Source: Tardiphaga robiniae | Lineage (GTDB): Bacteria; Pseudomonadota; Alphaproteobacteria; Rhizobiales; Xanthobacteraceae | Direction: 5' to 3' | DNA: 64,000 nt | NCBI RefSeq assembly: GCF_001618955.1 | Contig: NZ_LVYV01000011.1 | Span: 25,639-89,638 of the forward strand | Part shown: positions 43,821 through 53,267 of the stretch, in pieces | How positions within the stretch are numbered: the stretch's first letter is position 1 | How the letters are laid out: each line of letters starts with the position of its first letter | The notes under the pieces: generated by a model | Told to the model about the DNA's origin: nothing | The model's input: only the letters and a program-made list of their open reading frames with translations | Databases searched by the model: none | Program-made: the position numbers and the translations under genes

Positions 43821-45164
43821 ATGAACGTGCGATCCATTGCTTTCCCGTTCTGGGGCAGGGTGCTTCTGCTGGCCGGCATCTTCGGTCTGCTGCTGGGCGG
43901 CGGCCTTCTGACCTGGCGCTATATCGAGCGTCCGACCGTGCTCAAGCTGGCGGTCGGGTCGATCGATGGCGAAGCCGGCAAGACGGCCTCAATCATCGCC
44001 AGCCATTTCGCCAACAAGAAGTCGCCGATCCGGCTGGATTTCGAGACCTTCGGCAACGCCGTCGATGCCGGCAAGGCATTCTCGTCCGGCAAGTTCGATC
44101 TCGCTGTGGTCCGGGCCGATGTCGGCGATCTCTCCGAGGCGCGCGCCGTTGCCGTCATGGCCAAGGCGGTTGTCATGCTGATCGCGCCGCCCGGCTCGAA
44201 GATCACCAGTGTCGAGGGCCTGCGCGGCCGCACCGTCGGTGTGGTGGGCGGTGAGGTCAATCGCAAACTGGTCGATGCGCTGACCAAACAATATGACCTG
44301 ACGAGTGCGAGGGTCACATTCAAGAATCTTGAGGTCAGCGATACCCGGCGCGCCGTGGAAGCCAGGGAAGTCGGCGCCCTGCTGGTGGTGATCCCGCTGA
44401 CCGAGAAGTATTTGTCTCAGGTGCGCGGTCTGTTCAAAACCGGTGCACCGGTGCTGATCCCGATCGATGCCGCCGGCGCCATTGCCGATGCCAACGGCGC
44501 CTACGAAAGCTTCGACATTCCGAAAGGGTCGCTCCGCGGTGCGCCGCCCGTCCCGGATGATGACGTGACAACGCTTCGGGTCAGTTACTATCTGGTCGCG
44601 AACAAGAAGCTCCATTCCAGCGTGATCGCGCGTCTGACCGAAATGGTGGTCGCGGCGCGTCGCGATCTGATCGCCGGGCAACCGCAACTGGCCGGTATCG
44701 CTGCTGCCGACACCGATCCCGATGCCTTTATCCCCGTCCATCCCGGTGCTGCTGCCTACTACAACGGCACCGAGCAGAGCTTCATGGATAAATACGGCGA
44801 TGACATCTATCTCGCGCCCATGCTCCTTGGCGCTTTGGCCTCGATACTCGCCGCCGCCTGGCGATTCCTCGGCATTCGCCCCCCCGATCACCGGGAGGCG
44901 ACACTCAACGCATTCTATACATTGCCGCGCCGGATCAGGGCAGCGCCCGACGACGCGGAACTATGTGCGATCGAACAGGAGGTCGACGACCTTCTCACCG
45001 CGCAGCTGGCGAAGACGATGCGTAATGACGAAGACGCACTGGAAATCGCGACGCTGGTCTCGGCAGCGCAGCGCATCGACAACCTCATCCATCACCGCCG
45101 CTCGGCGTTGGCGCGCGCCCCGTTGTCCGTCGCGCCGGGTTCAAGCATCCAGTCAGAGACGTAG
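43821..45164 (+). CDS. Membrane-anchored TAXI-type solute-binding protein
   Basis: A 447-residue protein with an N-terminal membrane helix (about residues 11-30), a periplasmic binding domain of the TAXI/NMT1-like type (LKLAVGSIDGEAGKTASIIA; FDLAVVRADVGDLSEARAVA; LRGRTVGVVGGEVNRKLVDA) and a second membrane helix near residues 344-362 (LAPMLLGALASILAAAW). About 85 charged residues follow in a cytoplasmic tail. Ordinary TAXI receptors are soluble and work with TRAP membrane subunits; none is encoded nearby. This tethered form may sense rather than transport. The start MNVRSIAFPFWG is chosen as the beginning of the anchor. Confidence 0.82.
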   Translation: MNVRSIAFPFWGRVLLLAGIFGLLLGGGLLTWRYIERPTVLKLAVGSIDGEAGKTASIIASHFANKKSPIRLDFETFGNAVDAGKAFSSGKFDLAVVRADVGDLSEARAVAVMAKAVVMLIAPPGSKITSVEGLRGRTVGVVGGEVNRKLVDALTKQYDLTSARVTFKNLEVSDTRRAVEAREVGALLVVIPLTEKYLSQVRGLFKTGAPVLIPIDAAGAIADANGAYESFDIPKGSLRGAPPVPDDDVTTLRVSYYLVANKKLHSSVIARLTEMVVAARRDLIAGQPQLAGIAAADTDPDAFIPVHPGAAAYYNGTEQSFMDKYGDDIYLAPMLLGALASILAAAWRFLGIRPPDHREATLNAFYTLPRRIRAAPDDAELCAIEQEVDDLLTAQLAKTMRNDEDALEIATLVSAAQRIDNLIHHRRSALARAPLSVAPGSSIQSET

Positions 45165-45192
45165 TTGTGCCAGCAACGTAGCGTCTATTCGC

Positions 45193-45375
45193 TCAGCGCC
45201 GCTCCGGCCGCGGCGATTGCCGGGCTCGGGGCTGCACAGGTTTCCTTTCCGCGCGACGCGCATATTCCGTGGCCAGGTTCAACAGTCGTTCGCGAACCAC
45301 GGGGTCATCAATCTCCCGCGCCAGCTTTTCGCAGCGCTCGGCCTGCTCTCTGAAATATGCGGCTTCGCTAGGCAA
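45193..45375 (-). CDS. Small helical protein, function unknown
   Basis: A 60-residue frame beginning PSEAAYFREQAERCEKLARE and continuing with DDPVVRERLLNLATEYARRA. This helical pattern is seen in many short proteins of Bradyrhizobium ('YFREQAERCR...LAAEYE'). A TTG at 45375 is the likely start, overlapping the end of the LysR gene by eight bases, so coupling to that gene is possible. The tail is Arg/Pro-rich. No function is known. Confidence 0.6.
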   Translation of the reverse strand: MPSEAAYFREQAERCEKLAREIDDPVVRERLLNLATEYARRAERKPVQPRARQSPRPERR

Positions 45376-46249
45376 CTTTGTCGTTTTCCATGGGCAGTGC
45401 GGGGCGCAGGAACATCGCCGAGAGCTGATCCTTGATTTCCAGGACACGCGGCGACGTCATACCCGGGCGAATGCAGAGCAGCGCTTTGATGGTCGGAAGC
45501 TCCGGCAAATAATAGTCCCTGGCCCAGACCAGTCCCGGCGGAATGATCCGGCTGGGAACAGCCGTCAGTCCGATGCCGGCTTCGACGGCGGCTTTCTTCG
45601 CGCTGTAGTCCTGACTGCTGAAGGCAATCCGATAGGAAAGGCCGTGCCGCGTGAGCGTATGAATCATCCAGTCGTCATTGGTCCAGGTGACGATTGGGAT
45701 CGGTGCGCCGGGGCTGAGCACGAATGATTTCGAGCGAACCCATGCCAGCCGATCCTCGGCTTCATCGACAATGAGCGGAGCCAGATCGGCACTGATTTCT
45801 CCCCGCTGGAAAAAACACCCGACGTCGACATGGCCGTCGATCAACGCTGTCGCAATCTCGGTGGACATTCCGGCATGGATATGGATGTCATTGAGGTTGC
45901 TCAGGCTCTGCTCGGCGATGAAGCGCTGCGCGAGGACAACGCTCAGGCCCAAACGAAGCCGGTCGACATGATTATCGGCTCCGCCGAGCGCAAGCACCTG
46001 ATCGTTGGCCTCGATGATCTTGCGCGCTTGCGCAAGCACCAGCTTGCCGAGATCGGTCGGACAACTTCCGTTCGGCGTCTTGCTGAACAGCGAACCGCCA
46101 ACAAGTTGTTCGAGGCGCTTGATCTGCGAACTCACCGCGGGCTGACTCAACCCCAATTGCTCCGCAGCCTTGGTCAAGCTACCCGTTTCTGAAATGGCAA
46201 CGACGGTACGAACAATTTCAATCGGAATATTGAGATGCCGCTTGTGCAT
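45368..46249 (-). CDS. LysR-family transcriptional regulator
   Basis: A 293-residue regulator with an N-terminal winged helix (TGSLTKAAEQLGLSQPAVSS, then QIKRLEQLVGGSLFSKTPNG) and a C-terminal effector domain (LRLGLSVVLAQRFIAEQSLS onward). It lies downstream of hutD on the same strand, 152 bases away with an AT-rich gap that probably contains its own promoter. Its target is not evident; it could act on the neighbouring TAXI gene or the hut genes, but this is only proximity. Confidence 0.9.
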   Translation of the reverse strand: MHKRHLNIPIEIVRTVVAISETGSLTKAAEQLGLSQPAVSSQIKRLEQLVGGSLFSKTPNGSCPTDLGKLVLAQARKIIEANDQVLALGGADNHVDRLRLGLSVVLAQRFIAEQSLSNLNDIHIHAGMSTEIATALIDGHVDVGCFFQRGEISADLAPLIVDEAEDRLAWVRSKSFVLSPGAPIPIVTWTNDDWMIHTLTRHGLSYRIAFSSQDYSAKKAAVEAGIGLTAVPSRIIPPGLVWARDYYLPELPTIKALLCIRPGMTSPRVLEIKDQLSAMFLRPALPMENDKVA

Positions 46250-46401
46250 TTGAATATCCAGCCTCGCAATTGCGCCATGAGTCGGACCAAGTGGTGTCGC
46301 GATTCTCTACCAATCATATAGGCGTAATCACTCTTGGTTATATATTTGATTTGGATGGCATTTCCGGAATTTATGGCGTCATCAAAATCAGTGTGTGGCG
46401 G

Positions 46402-46971
46402 CTATCTACCGAATTCGATGATGACTACATGCGCCGTCGCATCGGACTCAATCGCGACAGGTGCTGATCCTTGTTCCACAAGCAGCGCATCATGCGCCGA
46501 CAGGCTGTCGACGGTCGATGCCGACCGTACGGTCGCAGTGCCATGCTCAACGAACAGAAACGCTTGTGCAGAAACTATAAAATCCTGACGTTTCATGACG
46601 TTGATGCGTCTCACATGCTGTGAGACGATCCCGCGCCTGCTCATCACATTCAAATCTGTAATGGAACCGTCGATTAGTGTCGCTGACGTTTGCTGATCGC
46701 CCGGGAAGGAATGGATCGTACTGCGATCAATGCGCACAGATGCGCTGCCGTGGACATTGAGGTCGATGCCGGCGCCATCGATGACCAGAAGTGTACGATC
46801 AATCCCGGGAAATGACGAGAACGGTCCGTCGCTCGTCACCTGCGCCATACTGACGCGCCAGTCGAAATCGTCCAGCTTTGCATTCGCCGGGAAGATCGCG
46901 ATCTCCGTGGTCGATCCAAGCCCGTTCTTCCAGGGCATCACCTTGTAGTTCGCGGCGCGCAGGATCTGCAT
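46402..46971 (-). CDS. hutD: HutD family protein
   Basis: A 189-residue cupin-fold protein of the HutD (DUF886) family, starting MQILRAANYKVMPWKNGLGS and keeping the TTEIAIFP stretch. HutD is found in many hut operons and is thought to limit or tune histidine breakdown; its chemistry is unclear. The ATG at 46971 is preferred over a GTG nine bases earlier because homologues begin with this 'ILRA' strand. It follows hutU directly (the gap is nine bases). Confidence 0.88.
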   Translation of the reverse strand: MQILRAANYKVMPWKNGLGSTTEIAIFPANAKLDDFDWRVSMAQVTSDGPFSSFPGIDRTLLVIDGAGIDLNVHGSASVRIDRSTIHSFPGDQQTSATLIDGSITDLNVMSRRGIVSQHVRRINVMKRQDFIVSAQAFLFVEHGTATVRSASTVDSLSAHDALLVEQGSAPVAIESDATAHVVIIEFGR

Positions 46972-46980
46972 GCGCCGCAC

Positions 46981-48654
46981 TCAGCCCTTGGCGTGCAGCG
47001 ATGGCAGATTGAGGTGATGTTCCTCTGCGCAGTCGATGGCTTCCTCATAGCCCGCATCCGCGTGGCGCATCACGCCGGTGGCCGGATCGTTCCACAACAC
47101 GCGTTCGAGGCGCTTTGCTGCTTCCGGCGTGCCGTCGGCGACGATGACCATGCCGGAATGCTGCGAGAAGCCCATGCCGACGCCGCCGCCGTGATGTAGC
47201 GACACCCATGTTGCGCCAGATGCGCAGTTGAGCAGCGCATTGAGCAGCGGCCAGTCCGACACGGCGTCGGAGCCGTCCTTCATCGCTTCGGTCTCGCGGT
47301 TCGGGCTTGCCACCGAACCGGAGTCGAGATGATCCCTGCCGATCACGATCGGTGCCTTCAGCTCACCCGATGCGACCATTTCGTTGAAGGCGAGGCCGAG
47401 GCGATGGCGATCGCCGAGCCCAACCCAGCAGATGCGCGCCGGCAGACCCTGGAACTGGATGCGTTCGCGCGCCATGTCGAGCCAGTTCACCAGCGCCTTG
47501 TTGTGTCCGAGTATTTCTTTCACCTTCGCATCGGTCTTGTAGATGTCCTCGGGATCGCCCGAGAGCGCTGCCCAGCGGAACGGACCGATGCCCCGACAAA
47601 ATAGCGGGCGGATATAGGCCGGCACGAAGCCCGGGAAGTCGAACGCGTTGTCGACGCCTTCTTCCTTCGCCATCTGGCGGATGTTGTTGCCGTAGTCGAC
47701 AGTCGGCACGCCCATCTTGTGGAAGTCGAGCATCGCGCGGACGTGCTCGCTCATCGATTTGCGCGATGCCTTCTCGACGGCTTGCGGATCGCTGGCGCGC
47801 TTGGCCTCCCACTCCGACAGCGTCCAGCCTTTCGGCAGATAGCCGTTGACCGGATCATGCGCCGAGGTCTGGTCAGTGACGATGTCCGGCCTGACGCCGC
47901 GGCGCACCAGTTCGGGGAAGATGTCGGCGGCATTGCCGAGCACGCCGACGGAGATCGGCTTCTTCTCCTTGTTGGCCTTCTCGATGATCACCAGGGCGTC
48001 GTCGAGGTCCTTCGCCTGTACGTCGAGATAACGACTCTTCAGGCGCATCTCGATGCGGCTCGGCTGGCACTCGACCGCGAGGCACGACGCGCCCGCCATG
48101 GTCGCCGCCAGTGTCTGCGCGCCGCCCATGCCGCCGAGGCCGGCGGTGAGGATCCAGCGGCCGGAGAGGTCGCCGTTGTAATGCTGCCGTCCGGCCTCCA
48201 CGAAGGTTTCGTAGGTGCCCTGCACGATGCCCTGCGAGCCGATATAGATCCAGGAGCCGGCAGTCATCTGGCCGTACATCATCAGGCCCCGGCGATCGAG
48301 CTCGTTGAAGTGCTCCCAGGTGGCCCAGCGCGGCACGAGATTCGAATTGGCGATCAGCACGCGCGGCGCATCGGCATGCGTCTTGAACACGCCGACCGGC
48401 TTGCCGGATTGCACCAGCAGCGTCTCGTCGGCGTTGAGCTCACGGAGCGATTTGGCGATCTGGTCGAATGCTTCCCAGTTCCGCGCGGCGCGGCCGATGC
48501 CGCCATAGACCACCAGCTCGTTCGGGTTTTCCGCCACTTCCGGATCGAGATTGTTCATCAGCATGCGCAGCGGCGCTTCGGTGAGCCAATCCTTCGCGGA
48601 AAGCTCTGTGCCGCGCGGGCTGCGGACGATGCGGCTGTTCTTGCTGCGATCCAT
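46981..48654 (-). CDS. hutU: Urocanate hydratase
   Basis: A 557-residue NAD-dependent enzyme converting urocanate to imidazolone propionate. Conserved segments include [60 protein letters not shown] and the catalytic region [20 protein letters not shown] with its Cys. The length is normal (E. coli-type enzymes about 560). The start [10 protein letters not shown] at 48654 is chosen; an upstream in-frame extension overlaps hutI in antiparallel sense of composition and is unlikely. It starts ten bases after the hutI stop. Confidence 0.97.
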   Translation of the reverse strand: MDRSKNSRIVRSPRGTELSAKDWLTEAPLRMLMNNLDPEVAENPNELVVYGGIGRAARNWEAFDQIAKSLRELNADETLLVQSGKPVGVFKTHADAPRVLIANSNLVPRWATWEHFNELDRRGLMMYGQMTAGSWIYIGSQGIVQGTYETFVEAGRQHYNGDLSGRWILTAGLGGMGGAQTLAATMAGASCLAVECQPSRIEMRLKSRYLDVQAKDLDDALVIIEKANKEKKPISVGVLGNAADIFPELVRRGVRPDIVTDQTSAHDPVNGYLPKGWTLSEWEAKRASDPQAVEKASRKSMSEHVRAMLDFHKMGVPTVDYGNNIRQMAKEEGVDNAFDFPGFVPAYIRPLFCRGIGPFRWAALSGDPEDIYKTDAKVKEILGHNKALVNWLDMARERIQFQGLPARICWVGLGDRHRLGLAFNEMVASGELKAPIVIGRDHLDSGSVASPNRETEAMKDGSDAVSDWPLLNALLNCASGATWVSLHHGGGVGMGFSQHSGMVIVADGTPEAAKRLERVLWNDPATGVMRHADAGYEEAIDCAEEHHLNLPSLHAKG

Positions 48655-48664
48655 GATGGTGTCC

Positions 48665-49891
48665 TTAGTTGGATGTCGCGGAGGTCCGGCCGTGCCAGAC
48701 GCGGGCGTGAAGCGGATTGAAGCCGACGCGGTAAACCAGCTCGGCGGGGTGTTCGATGTCCCAGATGACGAGATCGCAGGCTTTGCCGGCTTCCATTGTG
48801 CCGACATCCTTGAGCTTGCCGAGCGCCCGTGCGCCTTCACGCGTGACGCCGAGCAGGCATTCATCAACGGTCATGCGGAACAGTGTCGCGCCCATATTCA
48901 TGGTGAGCAGCAGCGAGGTCAGCGGCGAGGTGCCGGGATTGCTGTCGGTGGCCAGCGCCAGATGGGTGCCATGCTTGCGGAACAAAGCGATCGGCGGAGC
49001 CTGGGTTTCGCGCAGGGTGTAATAGGCGCCGGGCAGCACCACGGCCACGGTGCCGGCCTTGGTCAGCGCGACGACGCCGTCTTCGTCCGTATGTTCGAGA
49101 TGATCCGCAGACAGCGCGTTATGCTCGGCGGCGAGCTTCGCGCCATGCAGGTTGGACAGCTGGTCCGCATGCAGCTTGACCGGCAGGCCGAGTTTCTTGG
49201 CGGCGTCGAACACCCGCGCCGTTTGCTCCGGCGAAAATGCGATGCCCTCGCAGAACGCGTCGACGGCGTCGGCGAGTTTCAGTTCGGCAATCGCCGGCAG
49301 CATTTCGGCGATGACCGTGTCGATATAGGCGTCCTTATCGCCATTTGCTTCCGGCGGCATCGCATGCGCGCCGAGAAACGATGTCACGACGGAGACGTCG
49401 CGCGCACGGCCGAGCTGGCGCGCCGCTGTGAGGCAACGGATTTCAGTATCCCTGTCGAGGCCGTAGCCCGACTTGATCTCGATGGTCGTGACGCCTTCGG
49501 CGAGTAGATGATCGAGCCGCTTCAATCCGCTGGCGACGAGCTGCGCTTCGCTAGCCGCACGCGTGGCCTTCATGCTCGAGGCAATGCCGCCGCCAGCGCG
49601 CGAAATGTCCTCATAGCTCGCGCCCTCGAGCCGCATCGCGAATTCCGTGGCGCGGTTGCCGCCATAGATCAGATGGGTGTGGCAATCGACCAGCCCCGGC
49701 GTGATCCAGCGGCCATCGCAATCGATGCGCGTTGCAGCGTCGGCGCCTACGGGCAAGTCGGTCGCCGCCCCGACAAAAGCGATCCGGCCATCCTTTGCTG
49801 CGATGCAGCCATTCTCCACGATGCCGAGCCCAGGCTGGCCGGGCGCCATCGTGGCAAGGCGTGCATTGGTCCAGATGGTATCGAAACTCAT
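48665..49891 (-). CDS. hutI: Imidazolonepropionase
   Basis: A 408-residue amidohydrolase that opens the imidazolone ring to give N-formimino-glutamate. Metal ligands and substrate residues are visible in [43 protein letters not shown] and [11 protein letters not shown]. The start [15 protein letters not shown] at 49891 fits the family. It is the first gene of the leftward hutI-hutU-hutD run. The 101-base gap to the divergent hutF gene holds a candidate HutC operator. Confidence 0.96.
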   Translation of the reverse strand: MSFDTIWTNARLATMAPGQPGLGIVENGCIAAKDGRIAFVGAATDLPVGADAATRIDCDGRWITPGLVDCHTHLIYGGNRATEFAMRLEGASYEDISRAGGGIASSMKATRAASEAQLVASGLKRLDHLLAEGVTTIEIKSGYGLDRDTEIRCLTAARQLGRARDVSVVTSFLGAHAMPPEANGDKDAYIDTVIAEMLPAIAELKLADAVDAFCEGIAFSPEQTARVFDAAKKLGLPVKLHADQLSNLHGAKLAAEHNALSADHLEHTDEDGVVALTKAGTVAVVLPGAYYTLRETQAPPIALFRKHGTHLALATDSNPGTSPLTSLLLTMNMGATLFRMTVDECLLGVTREGARALGKLKDVGTMEAGKACDLVIWDIEHPAELVYRVGFNPLHARVWHGRTSATSN

Positions 49892-49943
49892 GGCGAAGGT
49901 CACTTCCAGGAACTCGGCAGACTGCCGCAAATTCGGGACGTCC

Positions 49944-49957
49944 TATGTCTATACATA
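49944..49957. promoter_or_regulatory. Candidate HutC operator between hutI and hutF
   Basis: TATGT-CTAT-ACATA is a 14-base palindrome (five-base arms) in the short gap between the divergent hutI and hutF starts. HutC proteins bind TGTATA-TACA-like palindromes in other bacteria, and hutC is the second gene of the rightward operon. The site lies 52 bases upstream of hutI and 36 bases upstream of hutF, suited to repress both. Confidence 0.55.
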
Positions 49958-49992
49958 ATCAGCGGCCTCGCTTATTGTCGAGCGTCTTTTGA

Positions 49993-51390
49993 ATGCAACA
50001 GGCAATCACGATGCGCACGCAAAGTGCTGCAAAAAGGCTGTTCTTCGCGCACGCGCTGCTGCCGTTAGGCTGGGCACGCGATGTCATTGTCACGATCGAG
50101 AATGGCGTTATCACGGCCGTTGCCGCGGATTCGAGCAGCGCTGACGCGGAAATCATCAGCGGCGTGGCTCTGCCTGGATTGCCCAATCTGCACAGCCATG
50201 CGTTCCAGCGCGGCATGGCCGGCCTCACCGAAATCCGCGGCGCCGCGCAGGACAGTTTCTGGACCTGGCGGCAGTTGATGTATCGCTTCATCGATACGCT
50301 CACGCCGGATGACGTCGAGGCCATCGCGGCTTTCGCCTATGTCGAGATGCTGGAAGCTGGCTTTACCTCAGTTGCCGAATTCCACTATCTGCACCACGAT
50401 GAAAACGGCGCGCCCTATACGAATGTCGCCGAAATGGCGGCGCGTATCGCCGCGGCTGCCGGCGAGACCGGTATCGGCCTGACGTTGCTGCCGTCCTTCT
50501 ACAATTTCAGCGGCTTCGGCGCCGCCGCGTCGATCCACGGCCAGCGCCGTTTCGTCAATGATCCCGCGCGCTTTCTGGCGCTACTGGAGAAGTCGCGTGA
50601 AGCGATCAAGTCGGTCGATGACGCCGCCATCGGCATCGCGCCCCATTCGCTGCGTGCGATCACGCCGGAGACGTTGAATGACGTCCTCAAGGCGGTGCCG
50701 GATGGACCGATCCACATTCACGTCGCCGAGCAGACCAAGGAGGTCGAGGACTGCATCGCATGGTCCGGGCAGCGCCCTGTGGCGTGGCTGCTCGATCGCA
50801 TGCCGGTCGACAGGCGCTGGGTGCTGATCCATGCGACCCATATGACCGATGAAGAAACCATAGGTGTGGCGAAAGCAGGTGCCGTCATCGGTCTGTGCCC
50901 GCTTACCGAAGCGAGCCTCGGTGACGGCATCTTCGAAGGCCCGCGCTTCATCGATGCCGGCGGCGTCTTCGGCGTCGGCAGCGATTCCAATATCGAGATC
51001 ACGGCGCCCAGCGAACTCAAGCAGCTCGAATACAGCCAGCGTCTCGCCTATCGCGTTCGCAACGCTGTGGCGCGCCATGAAGGTGAATCCACCGGCCGTG
51101 CGCTGTATGAACATGCGCTCGTCGGCGGCGCGCAGGCGTCAGGCCGCAACATCGGTGCACTTGCGGTCGGCAAGCGTGCTGATATCGTTGTGCTGGACAC
51201 CGCGCATCCCGATCTCTGCGCCGTCACCGGCGACCGCTGGCTCGATGCCCTGACCTTTGTTGCCGGCAAGTCGGCGATCTCCGACGTCTTTGTCGGCGGC
51301 AAGCAGGTCGTCAACAGCGGTCGCCACGTCAAGCGCGCATCCATCACCGAACGCTATCGGCGCGTCGTGCAGCGGCTGGCGACACTCTGA
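49993..51390 (+). CDS. hutF: Formimidoylglutamate deiminase
   Basis: A 465-residue amidohydrolase that deaminates N-formimino-glutamate to N-formyl-glutamate, used in the five-step histidine pathway. Metal and substrate motifs: LPGLPNLHSHAFQRGMAG, AEFHYLHHDENG, HIHVAEQTKEVEDC, IHATHMTDEE and GVGSDSNIEI. Presence of HutF implies that HutG (formylglutamate deformylase) completes the route, but no hutG is in the window. The stop overlaps the hutC start (TGATG). Confidence 0.95.
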   Translation: MQQAITMRTQSAAKRLFFAHALLPLGWARDVIVTIENGVITAVAADSSSADAEIISGVALPGLPNLHSHAFQRGMAGLTEIRGAAQDSFWTWRQLMYRFIDTLTPDDVEAIAAFAYVEMLEAGFTSVAEFHYLHHDENGAPYTNVAEMAARIAAAAGETGIGLTLLPSFYNFSGFGAAASIHGQRRFVNDPARFLALLEKSREAIKSVDDAAIGIAPHSLRAITPETLNDVLKAVPDGPIHIHVAEQTKEVEDCIAWSGQRPVAWLLDRMPVDRRWVLIHATHMTDEETIGVAKAGAVIGLCPLTEASLGDGIFEGPRFIDAGGVFGVGSDSNIEITAPSELKQLEYSQRLAYRVRNAVARHEGESTGRALYEHALVGGAQASGRNIGALAVGKRADIVVLDTAHPDLCAVTGDRWLDALTFVAGKSAISDVFVGGKQVVNSGRHVKRASITERYRRVVQRLATL

Positions 51391-52154
51391 TGGCGGCAGC
51401 GCGCGTGTCAAAACTAGCAAATGGAAAAGCGCACGCCGCGCCGCAGGCGCTGTATCAGCGCATCCGCGCCGATCTCGAAGAGAAGATTCTGTCCGGCCGC
51501 TGGCCGCCCGGCTATCGCATCCCGTTCGAACATGAGCTGGTCGAGAGCTATAATTGCTCGCGGATGACCGTGAACAAGGTGCTGTCAGGTCTCGCTGCCG
51601 CCGGTGTCATCGAGCGCAAGCGTCGCGTCGGCAGCTTTGTGGCGAAGCCGCTTGTGCAGTCGGCCGTGCTGCATATCCCGGATATCCAGGCCGAGATCGC
51701 CAAGCGCGGCGAGGCTTATGCTTATGAGCTGCTGTCGCGAAAGCGCCGCAAGGCCACCAAGGATGATCTCGATCGTCTCGGCATCGACAAGAGCTGCGAC
51801 GTATTGGTGTTGAGCTGTCGGCACATCGCCAAGGGGCGGCCGTTCGCACTGGAAGAGCGCCTGATCAATCTCGACGTGGTGCCGCCCGCGTCTGAAATTG
51901 ATTTCACGCGCGTGCCGCCCGGTACCTGGCTGCTCGGTCACGTACCGTGGAATGAGGCTGAGCACCGGATCACCGCGTCTCTGGCAGATGATGTGGCGCT
52001 GAAAGCATTGACGCTGAAAAAGCCGGCCGCCTGCCTCGTGGTCGAGCGCCGCACCTGGCGCAAGAACAAGATCATCACATCGGTGCGCGTCACCTATCCA
52101 AACGATCTGTATCAGCTCACCGCACGCTTCACGCCGACGGGGCTGCGATCATGA
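51390..52154 (+). CDS. hutC: Histidine utilisation repressor HutC (GntR family)
   Basis: A 254-residue GntR/HutC-type regulator: winged helix at residues about 20-85 (YQRIRADLEEKILSGRWPPG, then RIPFEHELVESYNCSRMTVN) and a UTRA effector domain (VLVLSCRHIAKGRPFALEER onward) that binds urocanate in characterised HutC. It is translationally coupled to hutF. Autorepression through the operator in the hutI-hutF gap is the expected circuit. Confidence 0.93.
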   Translation: MAAARVSKLANGKAHAAPQALYQRIRADLEEKILSGRWPPGYRIPFEHELVESYNCSRMTVNKVLSGLAAAGVIERKRRVGSFVAKPLVQSAVLHIPDIQAEIAKRGEAYAYELLSRKRRKATKDDLDRLGIDKSCDVLVLSCRHIAKGRPFALEERLINLDVVPPASEIDFTRVPPGTWLLGHVPWNEAEHRITASLADDVALKALTLKKPAACLVVERRTWRKNKIITSVRVTYPNDLYQLTARFTPTGLRS

Positions 52155-52259
52155 GGACGATATGAATCATCTGCCGCGGCATAGCCGCGCAAATTGACTC
52201 TGGCAATTCGCCATGTTGCCATGCAGTATCATTCTAAATCTGGCTGAGGAGAGTGCGTT

Positions 52260-53204
52260 ATGAAGTTGATTGGAGTTTCCGTCGCCGCCATGCTCGCGGC
52301 TCTCGTTGCGACCCCGGCTGCGGCGCAGACCAAGGTCACTATCGCCATTTCCGGCTGGACGGGTTTTGCGCCGCTGACGCTGGCGAAGGAAGCCGGCATC
52401 TTCGCCAAGAACGGTCTCGACGTCACCATCAAGAAGGTCCCGCAGGCGAGCCGCCATCTCGCTATCGCATCGGGCGACGTGCAATGCGCCGCCACCACGG
52501 TCGAGACCTGGGTGGCGTGGAATGCCAACGGCGTCGCCACCACGCAGCTGTTCCAGCTCGACAAGTCCTATGGCGCCGACGGCATGGCCGTGCGCGCCGG
52601 CATCGCATCCATCAAGGATTTGAAGGGCAAGACCGTTGCCGCATCGGCTCCGGGCACTGCGCCCTATTTCACGCTCGCCTGGTTCCTGAAGAAGAACGGC
52701 CTCTCGGTGAAGGACGTCTCCGTCGTCAACATGGAGCCGGGTCCGGCAGCGCAGGCCTTCATCGCCGGCCAGAACGATGCGGCCATGACCTATGAGCCGT
52801 ATCTGTCGGCCGTGCGCGAGAAGCCGGAAGCCGGCAAGATCATCGCCACCACGCTCGACTATCCGATGATCATGGACACCTTCGGCTGTACGCCGAAATT
52901 CATCGCCGATAACGAAGGTGCCGTGAAGGCGCTGGCCAAGAGCTATTTCGAGGCCGTTGCGATGATCGGCGCCGAGAAAGACAAGTCCTATGAGATCATG
53001 GGCGCCGACGTGAAGCAGACCGGCGAGAAGTTCGGCGCCTCCGCGCAATATCTGCGCTGGCAGGATCAGGAAGCGAACAAGAAGTTCTTCGCCGGCGAGC
53101 ACCAGGCGTTCTCGAAGGAAGCTGCCGAGCTGCTGCTCGAAATCGGCGTGATCAAGGAAATCCCGGATCTGTCGAAACTCGCCGATCCGCGCTTCATTCA
53201 GTAA
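52260..53204 (+). CDS. NitT/TauT-type ABC transporter substrate-binding protein
   Basis: A 314-residue periplasmic protein with a signal peptide (MKLIGVSVAAMLAALVATPA, cut after AAA-Q). The family pattern AISGWTGFAPLTLAKEAGIF, GLDVTIKKVPQ, and IKDLKGKTVAASAPGTAPYF follows, as in TauA, SsuA and ThiY-like receptors. AGGAGAG precedes the ATG. Its place behind hutC suggests uptake of histidine, urocanate or a related amine, but this is inference. A strong hairpin terminator follows its stop. Confidence 0.92.
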   Translation: MKLIGVSVAAMLAALVATPAAAQTKVTIAISGWTGFAPLTLAKEAGIFAKNGLDVTIKKVPQASRHLAIASGDVQCAATTVETWVAWNANGVATTQLFQLDKSYGADGMAVRAGIASIKDLKGKTVAASAPGTAPYFTLAWFLKKNGLSVKDVSVVNMEPGPAAQAFIAGQNDAAMTYEPYLSAVREKPEAGKIIATTLDYPMIMDTFGCTPKFIADNEGAVKALAKSYFEAVAMIGAEKDKSYEIMGADVKQTGEKFGASAQYLRWQDQEANKKFFAGEHQAFSKEAAELLLEIGVIKEIPDLSKLADPRFIQ

Positions 53205-53212
53205 TCTCTTGC

Positions 53213-53246
53213 GCGGGGCAACGACGGTGGTCGTTGCCCCGCTTTT
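53213..53246 (+). terminator. Strong hairpin terminator inside the ABC operon
   Basis: Perfect 13-bp arms (GCGGGGCAACGAC and its complement) with a 4-base loop are followed by TTTT. It stands nine bases past the binding-protein stop and before the permease gene, so it probably lowers permease and ATPase expression relative to the binding protein. Confidence 0.85.
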
Positions 53247-53267
53247 CCGTGCAGGCATCAATCCGAC

